The notes: a model not told the origin generated them from the letters alone. 44,737 nucleotides of DNA from Comamonas sp. lk (GCA_945865675.1 CAMBFO010000010.1:1-44737); one strand, 5' to 3'; counted from the first letter of the stretch, positions 1-7,954 are shown. Made by a program: numbers and translations.

Positions 1-1
1 C

Positions 2-268
2 GGCGGCACGTTTTCTATCTCGAACGGCGGCACCTTTGGCTCCATGCTGTCCACACCCATCATCAACCCGCCGCAGTCAGCAATTTTGGGCGTGCATGCC
101 ACCAAAGACCGTGCCGTGGTTGAAAACGGACAGGTGGTAGTGCGACCCATGAATTACTTTGCCATGAGCTACGACCACCGCATCATCGACGGCCGCGAAG
201 CTGTGCTCGGCTTGGTGGCGATCAAAGAGGCAATGGAAGACCCTTCACGCCTCTTGTTTGACATTTAA
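2..268 (+). CDS. odhB: Dihydrolipoyllysine succinyltransferase (E2 of 2-oxoglutarate dehydrogenase), C-terminal end, partial
   Basis: This is the last 88 residues of the E2 core enzyme of the 2-oxoglutarate dehydrogenase complex, which transfers succinyl groups from lipoyl-lysine to CoA in the TCA cycle. The reading frame is open from the window edge, so the start and the lipoyl and E1/E3-binding domains lie outside. Visible family signatures are [24 protein letters not shown] and the catalytic [13 protein letters not shown], which holds the active-site His and Asp-Gly. The ending RLLFDI is typical of the succinyl-type enzyme rather than the pyruvate-type. lpdA follows 12 bases later on the same strand, giving the usual odhB-lpdA order, so the two are probably co-transcribed. 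Confidence 0.95.
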   Translation, partial: GGTFSISNGGTFGSMLSTPIINPPQSAILGVHATKDRAVVENGQVVVRPMNYFAMSYDHRIIDGREAVLGLVAIKEAMEDPSRLLFDI

Positions 269-280
269 CAGGCACACACC

Positions 281-1708
281 ATGAGCACAGAATTTGACGT
301 CGTCGTCATCGGCGCTGGACCCGGCGGCTATATCGCAGCGATCCGCGCGGCCCAGTTGGGTTTTAAGGTCGCTTGCGTTGATGAATGGAAAAACGCCAAA
401 GGCGGCCCCGCGCCCGGTGGCACTTGTACCAATGTCGGTTGTATTCCCTCCAAGGCTTTGTTGCAGTCCAGCGAGCACTTCGACCATGCTTTGCACCATT
501 TTGCAGACCACGGCATCAGCGCCACGGGCGTGGCCATGGATGTCACGCAAATGCTGGCCCGCAAAGACGCGGTGGTCCAGCAAAACAACGATGGCATTTT
601 GTACTTGTTCAAGAAAAACAAAGTTACGTTTTTCCATGGACGTGGTGCAATGGCGCCGTCTCAAAATGGGCTGCACACGGTAGAGGTGAGCGGCGCACAG
701 GCGCAAAGCCTGGCAGCCAAGCATGTCATCATTGCCACCGGCTCCCATGCGCGGGCCATGGCGGGTGTGCCCTTTGACGAAGTCAACATCTTGTCGAACG
801 ATGGCGCGCTGCGCTTGGGTGCAGTGCCCAAAAAGCTGGCTCTGATTGGCTCTGGCGTCATCGGCCTGGAAATGGGCTCAGTCTGGCGCCGCCTGGGAGC
901 GCAGGTGACAATTCTGGAAGGCCTGCCCACGTTTTTGGGCGCGGTGGACCAGCAAATTGCCAAAGAGGCGAAAAAAGCCTTTGACAAACAGGGCTTGCAC
1001 ATCGAACTGGGCGTTCAGGTGGGCGACATCAAGTCTGGCGAAAAAGGCGTTTCTGTTGCCTATACCAACGCGAAAGGCGAAGCGCAAACCCTAGACGTGG
1101 ACAAGTTAATTATCTCGATCGGCCGAGTGCCCCATACCACCGGGCTGAACGCGCACGCGGTGGGTCTGGCGCTCGACGAACGCGGTGCCATTGTGGTGGA
1201 CGCTGATTGCAAAACCAATGTAGCCGGTATCTGGGCAGTGGGTGATGTGGTGCGAGGGCCGATGCTGGCGCACAAAGCCGAAGAGGAGGGCGTTGCCGTA
1301 GCCGAGCGCATTGCCGGCCAGCACGGGCATGTCAACTTCAACACCATTCCCTGGGTGATTTACACCAGCCCGGAGATCGCCTGGGTGGGCCGTACCGAAC
1401 AGCAGCTCAAAGCCGATGGCGTGGCGTACAAAGCCGGTACCTTTCCCTTCCTGGCAAACGGACGGGCCCGTGCCCTTGGCGATACCACGGGTATGGTGAA
1501 ATTTCTGGCAGATGCGACGACCGATGAAATCTTGGGCGTTCATATGGTCGGCCCACAGGTATCCGAGCTGATAGCAGAGGCGGTGGTGGCCATGGAATTT
1601 AGGGCGAGCGCCGAAGACATTGCGCGCATTTGCCATGCCCATCCCTCGCTCAGTGAGGCGACCAAGGAAGCAGCCCTGGCCGTGGACAAGCGCACGCTGA
1701 ACTTTTAA
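281..1708 (+). CDS. lpdA: Dihydrolipoyl dehydrogenase (E3)
   Basis: A 475-residue flavoprotein disulfide reductase that reoxidises dihydrolipoamide on E2 with NAD+. It is the E3 partner of the adjacent odhB product. Seen in order: an N-terminal FAD-binding GAGPGGYIAA (residues 11-20); the redox-active pair Cys49/Cys54 in GGTCTNVGCIPSK; a NAD-binding GSGVIGLEMG in the middle; the second FAD contact GIWAVGDV; and the C-terminal HAHPSLSE, whose His and Glu form the catalytic dyad at the dimer interface. Length is normal for the family. The Shine-Dalgarno sequence is weak, but the ATG lies 12 bases after the odhB stop, so it may be coupled. Its stop overlaps the stop of the opposing diguanylate cyclase gene by 4 bases, leaving no room for an intergenic terminator. 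Confidence 0.97.
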   Translation: MSTEFDVVVIGAGPGGYIAAIRAAQLGFKVACVDEWKNAKGGPAPGGTCTNVGCIPSKALLQSSEHFDHALHHFADHGISATGVAMDVTQMLARKDAVVQQNNDGILYLFKKNKVTFFHGRGAMAPSQNGLHTVEVSGAQAQSLAAKHVIIATGSHARAMAGVPFDEVNILSNDGALRLGAVPKKLALIGSGVIGLEMGSVWRRLGAQVTILEGLPTFLGAVDQQIAKEAKKAFDKQGLHIELGVQVGDIKSGEKGVSVAYTNAKGEAQTLDVDKLIISIGRVPHTTGLNAHAVGLALDERGAIVVDADCKTNVAGIWAVGDVVRGPMLAHKAEEEGVAVAERIAGQHGHVNFNTIPWVIYTSPEIAWVGRTEQQLKADGVAYKAGTFPFLANGRARALGDTTGMVKFLADATTDEILGVHMVGPQVSELIAEAVVAMEFRASAEDIARICHAHPSLSEATKEAALAVDKRTLNF

Positions 1709-3090
1709 GGTTTTGCGTCTTCGGGGCCTGCCACGCGGTGGCGCCCCTGTTGTTTAGCGCGGTACAGAGCAGCATCGGCTTGCTGCACCAATTGCAATGG
1801 TTTGGAGCCCTGATGGGGGTACGCCGTGGCCACGCCGATACTGACCGATACCCTTCCATAGGGCGAGTCTTCATGCTCTAGGGCCAGAGCAAACACTTCC
1901 TGACAGAGATACCTGGCAATCGTATGGATACCGTTTAGGTCGGTATCTGGCGCGATCAGCACAAATTCTTCGCCTCCGTAGCGCGCAATCAAATCACCGC
2001 TGCGCATCACACCCGCTTCAAACACCCGCGCCAATTGGCGCAGGCAGGCGTCACCCGCAGGGTGGCCATAGCGGTCGTTATAGCTTTTGAACCAGTCCAC
2101 ATCGATGAGTGCAACCGACAGGGGACGCTTGTCGCGCGTGGCGCGACCCCATTCCACTTGCAATGTTTCGTCAAAACGGCGGCGGTTAGCTACCCCCGTC
2201 ATGCCGTCCACGGTGCTGAGTGCCTCCAGGCGCCGCGCCGCCATGGCCAGCTCCTGCGTACGTTGGGAGACCTGCGACTCCAGGTCGATTTCGGCTTGGC
2301 GCGCTTTTTCCAAAGCCAGGTTTTGCTCTTGCAGCAAACCGCGCAATTCGCGCATATGGGTCTGGCGCTGGCGCACTTCCTGGTAGGCAAGCGCGCCCGC
2401 CAGCACGACCAGGCCCTGCACCAGCGCGTTGTCCATGCGGTAGCTGCTCAGCAAACCATTGCCGACCCCTAAAGCTTGCTGCAGATACATACTGACCAGC
2501 GGCACCAACAGGGCCATGCAGTACCACAGAAACGCGCGCTCACCGCGCATCGCAAGCCAGGCGGTCAGCAGCAACAACACCCCATAGGCCGAAGCTAAAC
2601 CGCCATGCAGTACCGCCGTTACCAGCAGGGGCCAGGGCGTCAGTGCCGCAAGCACCAGGCTGCTTACTCCTGCTGCGTACAAGATGCGCCGGTAGGGCAG
2701 ATCGGCCGCTTGACGCCCCAATGCTTGGAGTAGCAGGCCGACGGTAAAAAACAGCAAGGCCGAATCTGCTGGCCAATGCGATACCGTGGCCACCGCGTGT
2801 CCGCTCCCCGGAAATAGCGCGGGTAATTGCCCACTGTTTTCCCCGATGCGCCAACTAGCCGCCAGCACCATGCCCAGATACCAGCCAAAGCCTTTTTGTC
2901 CAGTCGCGACCCACAAAAAGCTAAATACCAGTGCCAAGGTGGCGCAGAGTCCACTTATCCAGGCGTAGCGCATCGCATCCGCAGGCTCGACTATGGCATC
3001 AGTGGCCAAGTCCAGTTCGCCGGCGAAGGCGCCTTTACAGAGTGCAATCACCAGCAGCATCCCGATGCTATGCCTTAGCGTGTTGCGCAT
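1705..3090 (-). CDS. Membrane-anchored diguanylate cyclase (GGDEF)
   Basis: It is predicted to make cyclic di-GMP from two GTP. The 461-residue product starts with a signal-like segment (MRNTLRHSIGMLLVIALCKG, likely cut after AFA). A run of hydrophobic helices follows to about residue 230, then a coiled-coil-prone stretch rich in Glu, Gln and Arg, and a C-terminal GGDEF domain. The active-site loop is GGEEF (372-376), a catalytically competent variant. RSGD at 363-366, five residues upstream, is a complete inhibitory I-site, so product feedback inhibition is expected. No EAL or PAS domain is visible. The reading frame extends upstream to a GTG at 3144; the ATG at 3090 was preferred because it puts the signal segment at the N-terminus, though neither start has a good ribosome-binding site. 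The signal sensed by the membrane part is unknown. Confidence 0.88.
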   Translation of the reverse strand: MRNTLRHSIGMLLVIALCKGAFAGELDLATDAIVEPADAMRYAWISGLCATLALVFSFLWVATGQKGFGWYLGMVLAASWRIGENSGQLPALFPGSGHAVATVSHWPADSALLFFTVGLLLQALGRQAADLPYRRILYAAGVSSLVLAALTPWPLLVTAVLHGGLASAYGVLLLLTAWLAMRGERAFLWYCMALLVPLVSMYLQQALGVGNGLLSSYRMDNALVQGLVVLAGALAYQEVRQRQTHMRELRGLLQEQNLALEKARQAEIDLESQVSQRTQELAMAARRLEALSTVDGMTGVANRRRFDETLQVEWGRATRDKRPLSVALIDVDWFKSYNDRYGHPAGDACLRQLARVFEAGVMRSGDLIARYGGEEFVLIAPDTDLNGIHTIARYLCQEVFALALEHEDSPYGRVSVSIGVATAYPHQGSKPLQLVQQADAALYRAKQQGRHRVAGPEDAKP

Positions 3091-3173
3091 CGCGGTCGGC
3101 GCTATGCCAAGGCTTACACGGGTCAGCAATTGGGGAGTTTGCACGCTCGACTTCGGGTGGACAGGTGACAGGT

Positions 3174-3240
3174 AAAGCTTAGTGTAATTATATTAATTTC
3201 AATTTTATCGAATAAAACATAGTTTTTTATTTTATTGCCG
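3174..3240. promoter_or_regulatory. A+T-rich divergent intergenic block
   Basis: About 65 bases made almost entirely of A and T runs, lying between the diguanylate cyclase gene (minus strand) and the small lysine-rich protein gene (plus strand) in an otherwise G+C-rich region. It probably holds promoter or UP elements for one or both genes, or a binding site for a nucleoid protein. No single -35/-10 pair could be assigned with confidence. No gene is seen between 3145 and 3351. Confidence 0.4.
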
Positions 3241-3351
3241 TTTCCTATCGATTTTCAAGGCCAGACCTGCCCGAATTCTGGCGGCTAGGCCGTCCTAGAG
3301 CCCAGGCTCGGGAGTGGTGTTAAAGTGAGCCTACATTTATGAAAGATCATC

Positions 3352-3540
3352 TTGGCAACACCTAATTACGGTTACGAAAAGCGCCAGAAGGAACTGGCTA
3401 AAAAGCGTAAAAAAGAAGACAAGCTCAAGAGCAAGACCGAGCGCAAGGACGCTGGCGATACGGTTGAATCTGGTGCCGAAGACGCGCTCGCGCCGACTTA
3501 CACCCCGCCCCAAGCCGATGCCGGCCCGGCAAATAGTTAA
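3352..3540 (+). CDS. Small lysine-rich protein of unknown function
   Basis: A 62-residue protein, MATPNYGYEKRQKELAKKRK at its start, followed by more Lys/Glu-rich sequence and an acidic, Pro-rich tail. The first half is predicted to form one long charged helix. No catalytic motif, signal peptide or membrane segment is visible. The start codon is TTG; the ATG 15 bases upstream belongs to another frame and stops after eight codons. Short proteins beginning with a very similar NYGYEKRQKELAKK-type helix are, as far as I recall, common as hypothetical proteins in Burkholderiales, which supports it as a real gene. Its stop overlaps the stop of the opposing mnmH gene by 3 bases. The basic helix could suggest nucleic-acid or ribosome binding, but that is a guess. 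Confidence 0.65.
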   Translation: MATPNYGYEKRQKELAKKRKKEDKLKSKTERKDAGDTVESGAEDALAPTYTPPQADAGPANS

Positions 3541-4586
3541 GCCAGCCTGGCGGCGGCCTGGCCCATAACCAATATGCCGCGATCGCTCAAATCTAGACGC
3601 TGCGCCTGTGCAAATTGCACAAAATTGCGCTCCATGGATTGCAGGTACACCGGATCGTAGTGATCGGTTAGCAGCGATCGCACCACACTGGCAAAGTCCC
3701 CCTGCTCGACCGCGTCTTGCCACGCTTGCACTTTGGCCTTACCGCGCTGCGCCGTCAGCGCCTCCAAGCGCTGGCAAAAGTGCTCAGGGTTACGCAGAAA
3801 AAACGCATAGTCTTCCAACAGCAGCGCGACGCGCTCGTGCAGCGGCAACTCAATGAACACGCAGGCGCTTGTACGCATGGCCTCCAGCAGGCCGAGGTGA
3901 ATCGCCACATTGCCTACTTTTTTGCTTTCACTCTCTACAAACACCGGGCGCTCAGGGTCAAAACCACGCAAAGCGTCCCAAACCAGGGTGTCAAAACGTT
4001 TTTGGCTGGGTTGCGCCTGCCCGGGAATAGCGCCCAAAACCGAGCTGCGGTGTTGCGCCAGGTCTTCCAGGTCCAGTACCTGCGCGCCTTGGGCAAGCAA
4101 TGCCTGCAGCAGCCTTGTTTTGCCGGAACCCGTGGTGCCGCAAATCACCTTGAATTGCAATTGCCCGGCCAGGCGCTCTATGTCGAGCAGCATTTCGGCG
4201 CGAAAGGCCTTGTAGCCTCCTTCGACCAGGCTGACCCGAAAGCCGATCTGGTCCAGGATCAGGGAGAGCGCGCCGCTACGCTTACCGCCCCGCCAGCAGT
4301 AGGCTAGCGGAGTCCAGTCACGCGGTTTGTCCAGCACATGGGTTTCAATATGGCTGGCGATATTGCGTGCCGCAATCGCCGCGCCACGTTTTTTGGCTTC
4401 AAAGGCATTGACCTGCTTGTACATCGTGCCAATCGCCTGGCGTTCGCTGTCATTGAGTGTGGGCCAGTTGATAGCTCCTGGCAGGTGGTCCAGCGCGTGT
4501 TCAGACTCGCTGCGGGCATCAATGATGCTGTCAAAGGTGCTATATCGGTCAATGACCTCGCGCGGGTTGACCAATTGCAAACTCAT
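3537..4586 (-). CDS. mnmH: tRNA 2-selenouridine synthase (MnmH/SelU/YbbB)
   Basis: The enzyme replaces sulfur in 2-thiouridine at the wobble position of certain tRNAs with selenium, through a geranylated intermediate. The 349-residue protein has an N-terminal rhodanese domain with the active Cys97 in AYCWRGGKRSG, then a P-loop domain with GTTGSGKT at 150-157. Both are diagnostic of the family. The ATG at 4586 overlaps the tesA stop (ATGA), implying translational coupling; an in-frame extension to 4613 would run into tesA. In E. coli ybbB also lies close to tesA and ybbA, so this small cluster is conserved. The selenophosphate synthetase SelD needed as donor is not in the window. Confidence 0.93.
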   Translation of the reverse strand: MSLQLVNPREVIDRYSTFDSIIDARSESEHALDHLPGAINWPTLNDSERQAIGTMYKQVNAFEAKKRGAAIAARNIASHIETHVLDKPRDWTPLAYCWRGGKRSGALSLILDQIGFRVSLVEGGYKAFRAEMLLDIERLAGQLQFKVICGTTGSGKTRLLQALLAQGAQVLDLEDLAQHRSSVLGAIPGQAQPSQKRFDTLVWDALRGFDPERPVFVESESKKVGNVAIHLGLLEAMRTSACVFIELPLHERVALLLEDYAFFLRNPEHFCQRLEALTAQRGKAKVQAWQDAVEQGDFASVVRSLLTDHYDPVYLQSMERNFVQFAQAQRLDLSDRGILVMGQAAARLA

Positions 4587-5215
4587 GGCAGCAGCTTTTT
4601 CAAGGCTGGCCACACATTGCCCAGCATAATCGGATGCGCTGCTTCCACCGGGTGGATACGGTCGCTCTGGAACATTGCGTCGGCATTATCGGTATCAGCC
4701 ACGCCCTTGAGAAAGAAGGGCACTAGGCCAGCCTTATGGCGCTTGGCTACTTCGGCGTACATCGCGCTGAACTCGGCGGCGTACTGCGGCCCGTAATTGG
4801 GTGGCACTTGCATGCCCAACAGCAGCACTTTGGCGCCTTGGCGCTGCGCCGCCTTGACCATGGCCTCTAAATTGTCTTGGCTGGTTTTTAGGGGCAGGCC
4901 GCGCAAGGCATCGTTGCCGCCCAGCTCAATAAGTACCAGTTGGGGTTGGTGCTGCTTGAGCAGCGCCGGCAGGCGCGACAGGCCGCCTGAGGTGGTGTCG
5001 CCGCTGATGCTGGCGTTGACCACGGTGATTGCCTTGCCCTCGTCGCGCAAACGCTTATCGAGCAGGGCGACCCAGCCGCTTGCGCGTTTGAGCCCGTATT
5101 CGGCGCTGAGCGAATCGCCCACCACCAGCAGCGTCGCCTGTGCTTTGGCCTGGGTCGTAAAGCTGCCAGAGAGTAAAAGGCCAAGTGCGCTTGCGTTAAA
5201 GTACCTGCGATTCAT
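4583..5215 (-). CDS. tesA: TesA-type arylesterase / lysophospholipase L1 (GDSL family)
   Basis: A secreted SGNH hydrolase expected to cleave acyl esters, acyl-CoA thioesters or lysophospholipids in the periplasm. The 210-residue precursor starts with a Sec-type signal peptide (MNRRYFNASALGLLLSGSFT, cut near QAKA). Block I is GDSLSAEYG with Ser35 as nucleophile, block III is GGNDALRG, and block V is DRIHP, giving the catalytic Asp and His. The start at 5215 is preceded by GGAA at suitable spacing; another in-frame ATG at 5227 is possible. Much longer upstream extensions are not real because they lie antisense to the ABC ATPase. The start of that divergent gene is only 10 bases away, and mnmH downstream is coupled through ATGA. 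Confidence 0.93.
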   Translation of the reverse strand: MNRRYFNASALGLLLSGSFTTQAKAQATLLVVGDSLSAEYGLKRASGWVALLDKRLRDEGKAITVVNASISGDTTSGGLSRLPALLKQHQPQLVLIELGGNDALRGLPLKTSQDNLEAMVKAAQRQGAKVLLLGMQVPPNYGPQYAAEFSAMYAEVAKRHKAGLVPFFLKGVADTDNADAMFQSDRIHPVEAAHPIMLGNVWPALKKLLP

Positions 5216-5225
5216 TGAAAGTTCC

Positions 5226-5924
5226 ATGTCTGATTCAATTATCGCGGTAAGCCAAGTCTGCAAGTCGGTCAGCGACTCCACCGGCACCCTGCAAATCCTC
5301 CACAACATCGACTTTTCGCTGCAGGCACGCGAGGCGGTCGCCATTGTGGGTGCCTCCGGGTCGGGTAAAAGTACGCTGCTGTCCATCATCGCAGGCCTGG
5401 ACACGCCCACCAGTGGCACGGTGCATATCGCGGGGCAGGACTTGTTTGCATTGGATGAAGACGCGCGCGCCGCCTTGCGGTCGCGGCAAGTTGGCTTTGT
5501 GTTCCAAAGCTTTCAGTTGCTGGGTAATTTGACGGCGCTGGAAAACGTGATGCTACCGCTGGAGCTATCGGGGAGCAAAGACGCGCGTAAGTTAGCTGCC
5601 GCCATGCTAGAGCGTGTGGGCCTGTCGCAGCGGCTGCATGCCTACCCCAAGGTGCTCAGTGGGGGCGAACAGCAGCGCGTGGCGCTGGCCCGCGCGTTTG
5701 TGGTGCAACCTGCCGTCTTGCTGGCTGACGAGCCCACGGGTAGCTTGGACTTTGCGACTGGCGAGACCATCATGGCGCTGATGTTTGAGCTCAACCGCGA
5801 GTTGGGAACGACGCTGGTGTTGGTCACCCATGACCGCGCTATCGCCCAGCGCTGCCTGCGCTGCCTGACGATTGAAGCTGGGCGCCTGGCCTCGGATGTC
5901 AGTACGGCGGTCTCGCTGGGCTGA
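5226..5924 (+). CDS. ABC transporter ATP-binding protein, YbbA/LolD-like
   Basis: A 232-residue cytoplasmic ATPase of the MacB/LolD/YbbA group, which powers lipid or lipoprotein export and mechanotransmission systems rather than classical uptake. Seen: Walker A GASGSGKST (42-50), Q-loop VFQSFQLL, signature LSGGEQQR, Walker B LLADEPTGSLD and the H-loop THD. Divergent pairing with tesA matches the E. coli ybbA-tesA arrangement, so YbbA is the best guess. In E. coli the permease gene ybbP follows ybbA, but here rlmB follows after 39 bases and no permease is seen in the window. The start at 5226 was chosen because the MSDSI N-terminus matches family length; an open frame further upstream is antisense to tesA. 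Confidence 0.9.
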   Translation: MSDSIIAVSQVCKSVSDSTGTLQILHNIDFSLQAREAVAIVGASGSGKSTLLSIIAGLDTPTSGTVHIAGQDLFALDEDARAALRSRQVGFVFQSFQLLGNLTALENVMLPLELSGSKDARKLAAAMLERVGLSQRLHAYPKVLSGGEQQRVALARAFVVQPAVLLADEPTGSLDFATGETIMALMFELNRELGTTLVLVTHDRAIAQRCLRCLTIEAGRLASDVSTAVSLG

Positions 5925-5963
5925 GCTGGCTGCAGCACCGCGGCCAGCCGCGATAATCGGGCG

Positions 5964-6761
5964 ATGTCCGCTTCCCACATTCTTTTTGGTTTTCATGCGC
6001 TCGGTGTACGACTGAAAATCGCGCCGCAGTCGATTGTCGAGCTGTACTACGAGCCCACCCGGCGCGACGCCCGCATGCGGCAGTTTCTGGAGAAGGCACA
6101 CGAAGCTGGTGTGCGGCTTATCGAAGCGGACGGCATGCGCTTGTCCAAACTTTGCGGCAACCACGGCCACCAAGGCGTTGCGGCGCGCACGCGGCCTTTG
6201 CCGCAGGCTCATTCGCTCGATACCCTGTTAGAAGATTTGGAATCCGCACAGGCTGATTTACCGGTTCAGGAAAGACAGGCGCCCTTGCTACTGGTGCTCG
6301 ACGGCGTTACCGACCCACATAACTTGGGCGCATGCTTGCGCGTTGCCGACGGTGCGGGAGCGCATGCGGTGATCGCTCCCAAAGACCACGCCGCAGGTAT
6401 CAATGCCACAGTGGCCAAAGTGGCCAGCGGTGCGGCAGAAACCGTGCCTTACTTTATGGTGACCAATCTGGCGCGCACCTTGATGGAACTCAAAGAGCGC
6501 AATATCTGGATTACCGGCACCAGCGATGCAGCGCCACGTACCTTGTACCAAGCTGATTTTCGCGGTCCGACTGCACTGGTGTTAGGCGCCGAGGGCGACG
6601 GCATGCGCCAACTGACGACCAAAACCTGCGACCAACTGGTCAGCCTGCCGATGCGCGGGGCGGTGGAAAGTCTCAACGTGTCAGTCGCCAGCGGCATATG
6701 TTTGTACGAAGTGCTGCGCCAGCGCAGCGGGCTAGCTATTCAACCCGGAGCATTACCATGA
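5964..6761 (+). CDS. rlmB: 23S rRNA (guanosine-2'-O)-methyltransferase RlmB
   Basis: A SpoU-type (SPOUT) methyltransferase predicted to methylate the ribose of G2251 in the peptidyl-transferase P-loop of 23S rRNA. The 265-residue protein has an N-terminal substrate-binding domain starting FGFHAL. The three SpoU motifs follow: DPHNLGACLR (motif 1 with conserved Asn, Gly and Arg), LVLGAEGDGMR (motif 2) and SLNVSVASGICLYE (motif 3, forming the SAM-binding trefoil knot). It is slightly longer than E. coli RlmB because of a short C-terminal tail. Its stop overlaps the start of the next gene (ATGA), so the two are probably co-translated. Confidence 0.95.
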   Translation: MSASHILFGFHALGVRLKIAPQSIVELYYEPTRRDARMRQFLEKAHEAGVRLIEADGMRLSKLCGNHGHQGVAARTRPLPQAHSLDTLLEDLESAQADLPVQERQAPLLLVLDGVTDPHNLGACLRVADGAGAHAVIAPKDHAAGINATVAKVASGAAETVPYFMVTNLARTLMELKERNIWITGTSDAAPRTLYQADFRGPTALVLGAEGDGMRQLTTKTCDQLVSLPMRGAVESLNVSVASGICLYEVLRQRSGLAIQPGALP

Positions 6762-7120
6762 AAAACCGTTTCAACTCGAAGTATCTCGCGCTTGGCGCAA
6801 GCGCAGCGGCAATCTTGTTTGCCCTGGGCGCCTGCACCCAGGAGCAGCAAAACAAACTGGGGCGTGACATCCAAAACTGGACCGGCACCAGCGGCGTATT
6901 GGAAGTCTATGCCGGCGACAAGCTGGTACGCCGCTTTCTGAAAGTGGACAAACTTAGCACTGCCATGGGAACCGACGACAACAAACCGCGCCCTTACCGC
7001 TTTGGTTATGGCGTGCTGGATGAAAACCAGAATATGCAAGCCGACGCGGCCGAGAAAAAAGTCTATTTCGAGATCAGCGACTACGCGACGAATTACGTGT
7101 TTTTCGAGAACCCAAACTAA
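6758..7120 (+). CDS. Small lipoprotein of unknown function
   Basis: A 120-residue precursor with a lipoprotein signal peptide: a basic start (MKNRFNSKYLALG), a hydrophobic stretch and the lipobox LGAC, so the mature protein should begin at a lipidated Cys. The mature part contains TGTSGVLEVYAGDKLVRRFL and a conserved-looking acidic C-terminal half ending DYATNYVFFENPN. No enzyme motif is visible. The start is supported by CCGGAG upstream and by the ATGA overlap with the rlmB stop; in-frame codons further upstream lie inside rlmB. Position after rlmB suggests co-expression but says nothing about function. Confidence 0.8.
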   Translation: MKNRFNSKYLALGASAAAILFALGACTQEQQNKLGRDIQNWTGTSGVLEVYAGDKLVRRFLKVDKLSTAMGTDDNKPRPYRFGYGVLDENQNMQADAAEKKVYFEISDYATNYVFFENPN

Positions 7121-7184
7121 GGGTTACCAAAACGCGTGGGTTAGTCCCAGGTCTGGCGGGTCTGAGGAAAACCAGGTGCCGTAG

Positions 7185-7310
7185 GTGAAACGACCGGACC
7201 AAGGCAAGATGAAAGATGTTGCGTTCATCAAAGAGCCCGATGGCTATTGGATCGAGATCGTCGAAGCCGCAAGGCTCAAACGATTAGGAATGCCCGCGAG
7301 CGGCGAATAG
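7185..7310 (+). pseudogene. Glyoxalase I (lactoylglutathione lyase) C-terminal remnant
   Basis: An open stretch directly after an in-frame TAG reads VKRPDQGKMKDVAFIKEPDG and then YWIEIVE. This matches the C-terminal strand of the larger type of glyoxalase I (family pattern KKPDDGKMKGLAFI.DPDGYWIEI), including the metal-ligand Glu of YWIE. The rest of the enzyme (about 130-150 residues with the other metal ligands) is absent; the upstream sequence to the lipoprotein gene has stops and no glyoxalase similarity in any frame I checked. Translation could start only at the ATG at 7209, giving 33 residues. It is read as a decayed tail left after a deletion, not a working gene. Confidence 0.7.
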
Positions 7311-7360
7311 GCAAAAAGCCATGGACGCTTATCAAGGGCGGCTAAGTGCAAAGGCATGGC

Positions 7361-7954
7361 TCACACCAAGCCCAAATACCCTGCAAGCGCGCCGGCCCCG
7401 ATGAGCCACAGCAAGTGGATACGCGTTTTCCACACCATCAGCGCCGACGCGACAGTAAGCAGCCAGAGCAAGGGCGCTTGCTGCAAATTGCCATGGCTAG
7501 CGGTAAGCAGCCAGCCGGTAGCGATCAGCAGGGCTATCACCACTGGGGCCATAGATTGCTTGAATGCGCGCACCTCAGGGCGTTCGCGATTGCGCTGACC
7601 CCAGCGGGCTGCAAAAAAGGTGAGCGTGGTGCTGGGAATGATGATCCCCACCATGGATACCGCCATGGCCGCGCTGGCCAAGGCCCAGGGCAGAGGGCCA
7701 TTGTCTGGGCCGCCGCCCGAGGCCATGCCCACATTCCAGCCCAGCACCGCCACAAACAAAACGTTGGGACCAGGCGCTGCCTGCGCCAGCGCAATTGAGG
7801 CGCTGAACTGGCTTTCCGTCAACCAGGGGTTTTGCGCCACCAAATAACGGTGCATTTCGGGTACGGTGGTAATTGCGCCACCTACCGACAGCAAAGAAAG
7901 GGTGACAAAGCAGCCTAGCAGGTCCAGTAAATTGCCGTAGCCAAACCCGGTCAT
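7361..7954 (-). CDS. Chromate transporter ChrA, C-terminal-half subunit
   Basis: A 197-residue integral membrane protein of the CHR (ChrA) family, short-chain type. Full-length ChrA is two homologous halves; here the halves are separate genes and this is the second. Visible signatures are LGCFVTLSLLSVGGA near the N-terminus, the WLT-type segment (NPWLTESQF), and AQAAPGPNVLF, the family PGPN motif. About six hydrophobic helices are apparent. The start at 7954 overlaps the stop of the first half (ATGA), so the two are almost certainly made together as a heterodimer. The family exports chromate from the cytoplasm, but many members are tested only by homology, so substrate is inferred. Confidence 0.9.
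   Translation of the reverse strand: MTGFGYGNLLDLLGCFVTLSLLSVGGAITTVPEMHRYLVAQNPWLTESQFSASIALAQAAPGPNVLFVAVLGWNVGMASGGGPDNGPLPWALASAAMAVSMVGIIIPSTTLTFFAARWGQRNRERPEVRAFKQSMAPVVIALLIATGWLLTASHGNLQQAPLLWLLTVASALMVWKTRIHLLWLIGAGALAGYLGLV

Noticed and set aside
4797-5225. N-terminal extension of the ABC ATPase
   Set aside because: The frame is open but lies antisense to tesA. Family length and alignment begin at the ATG at 5226.
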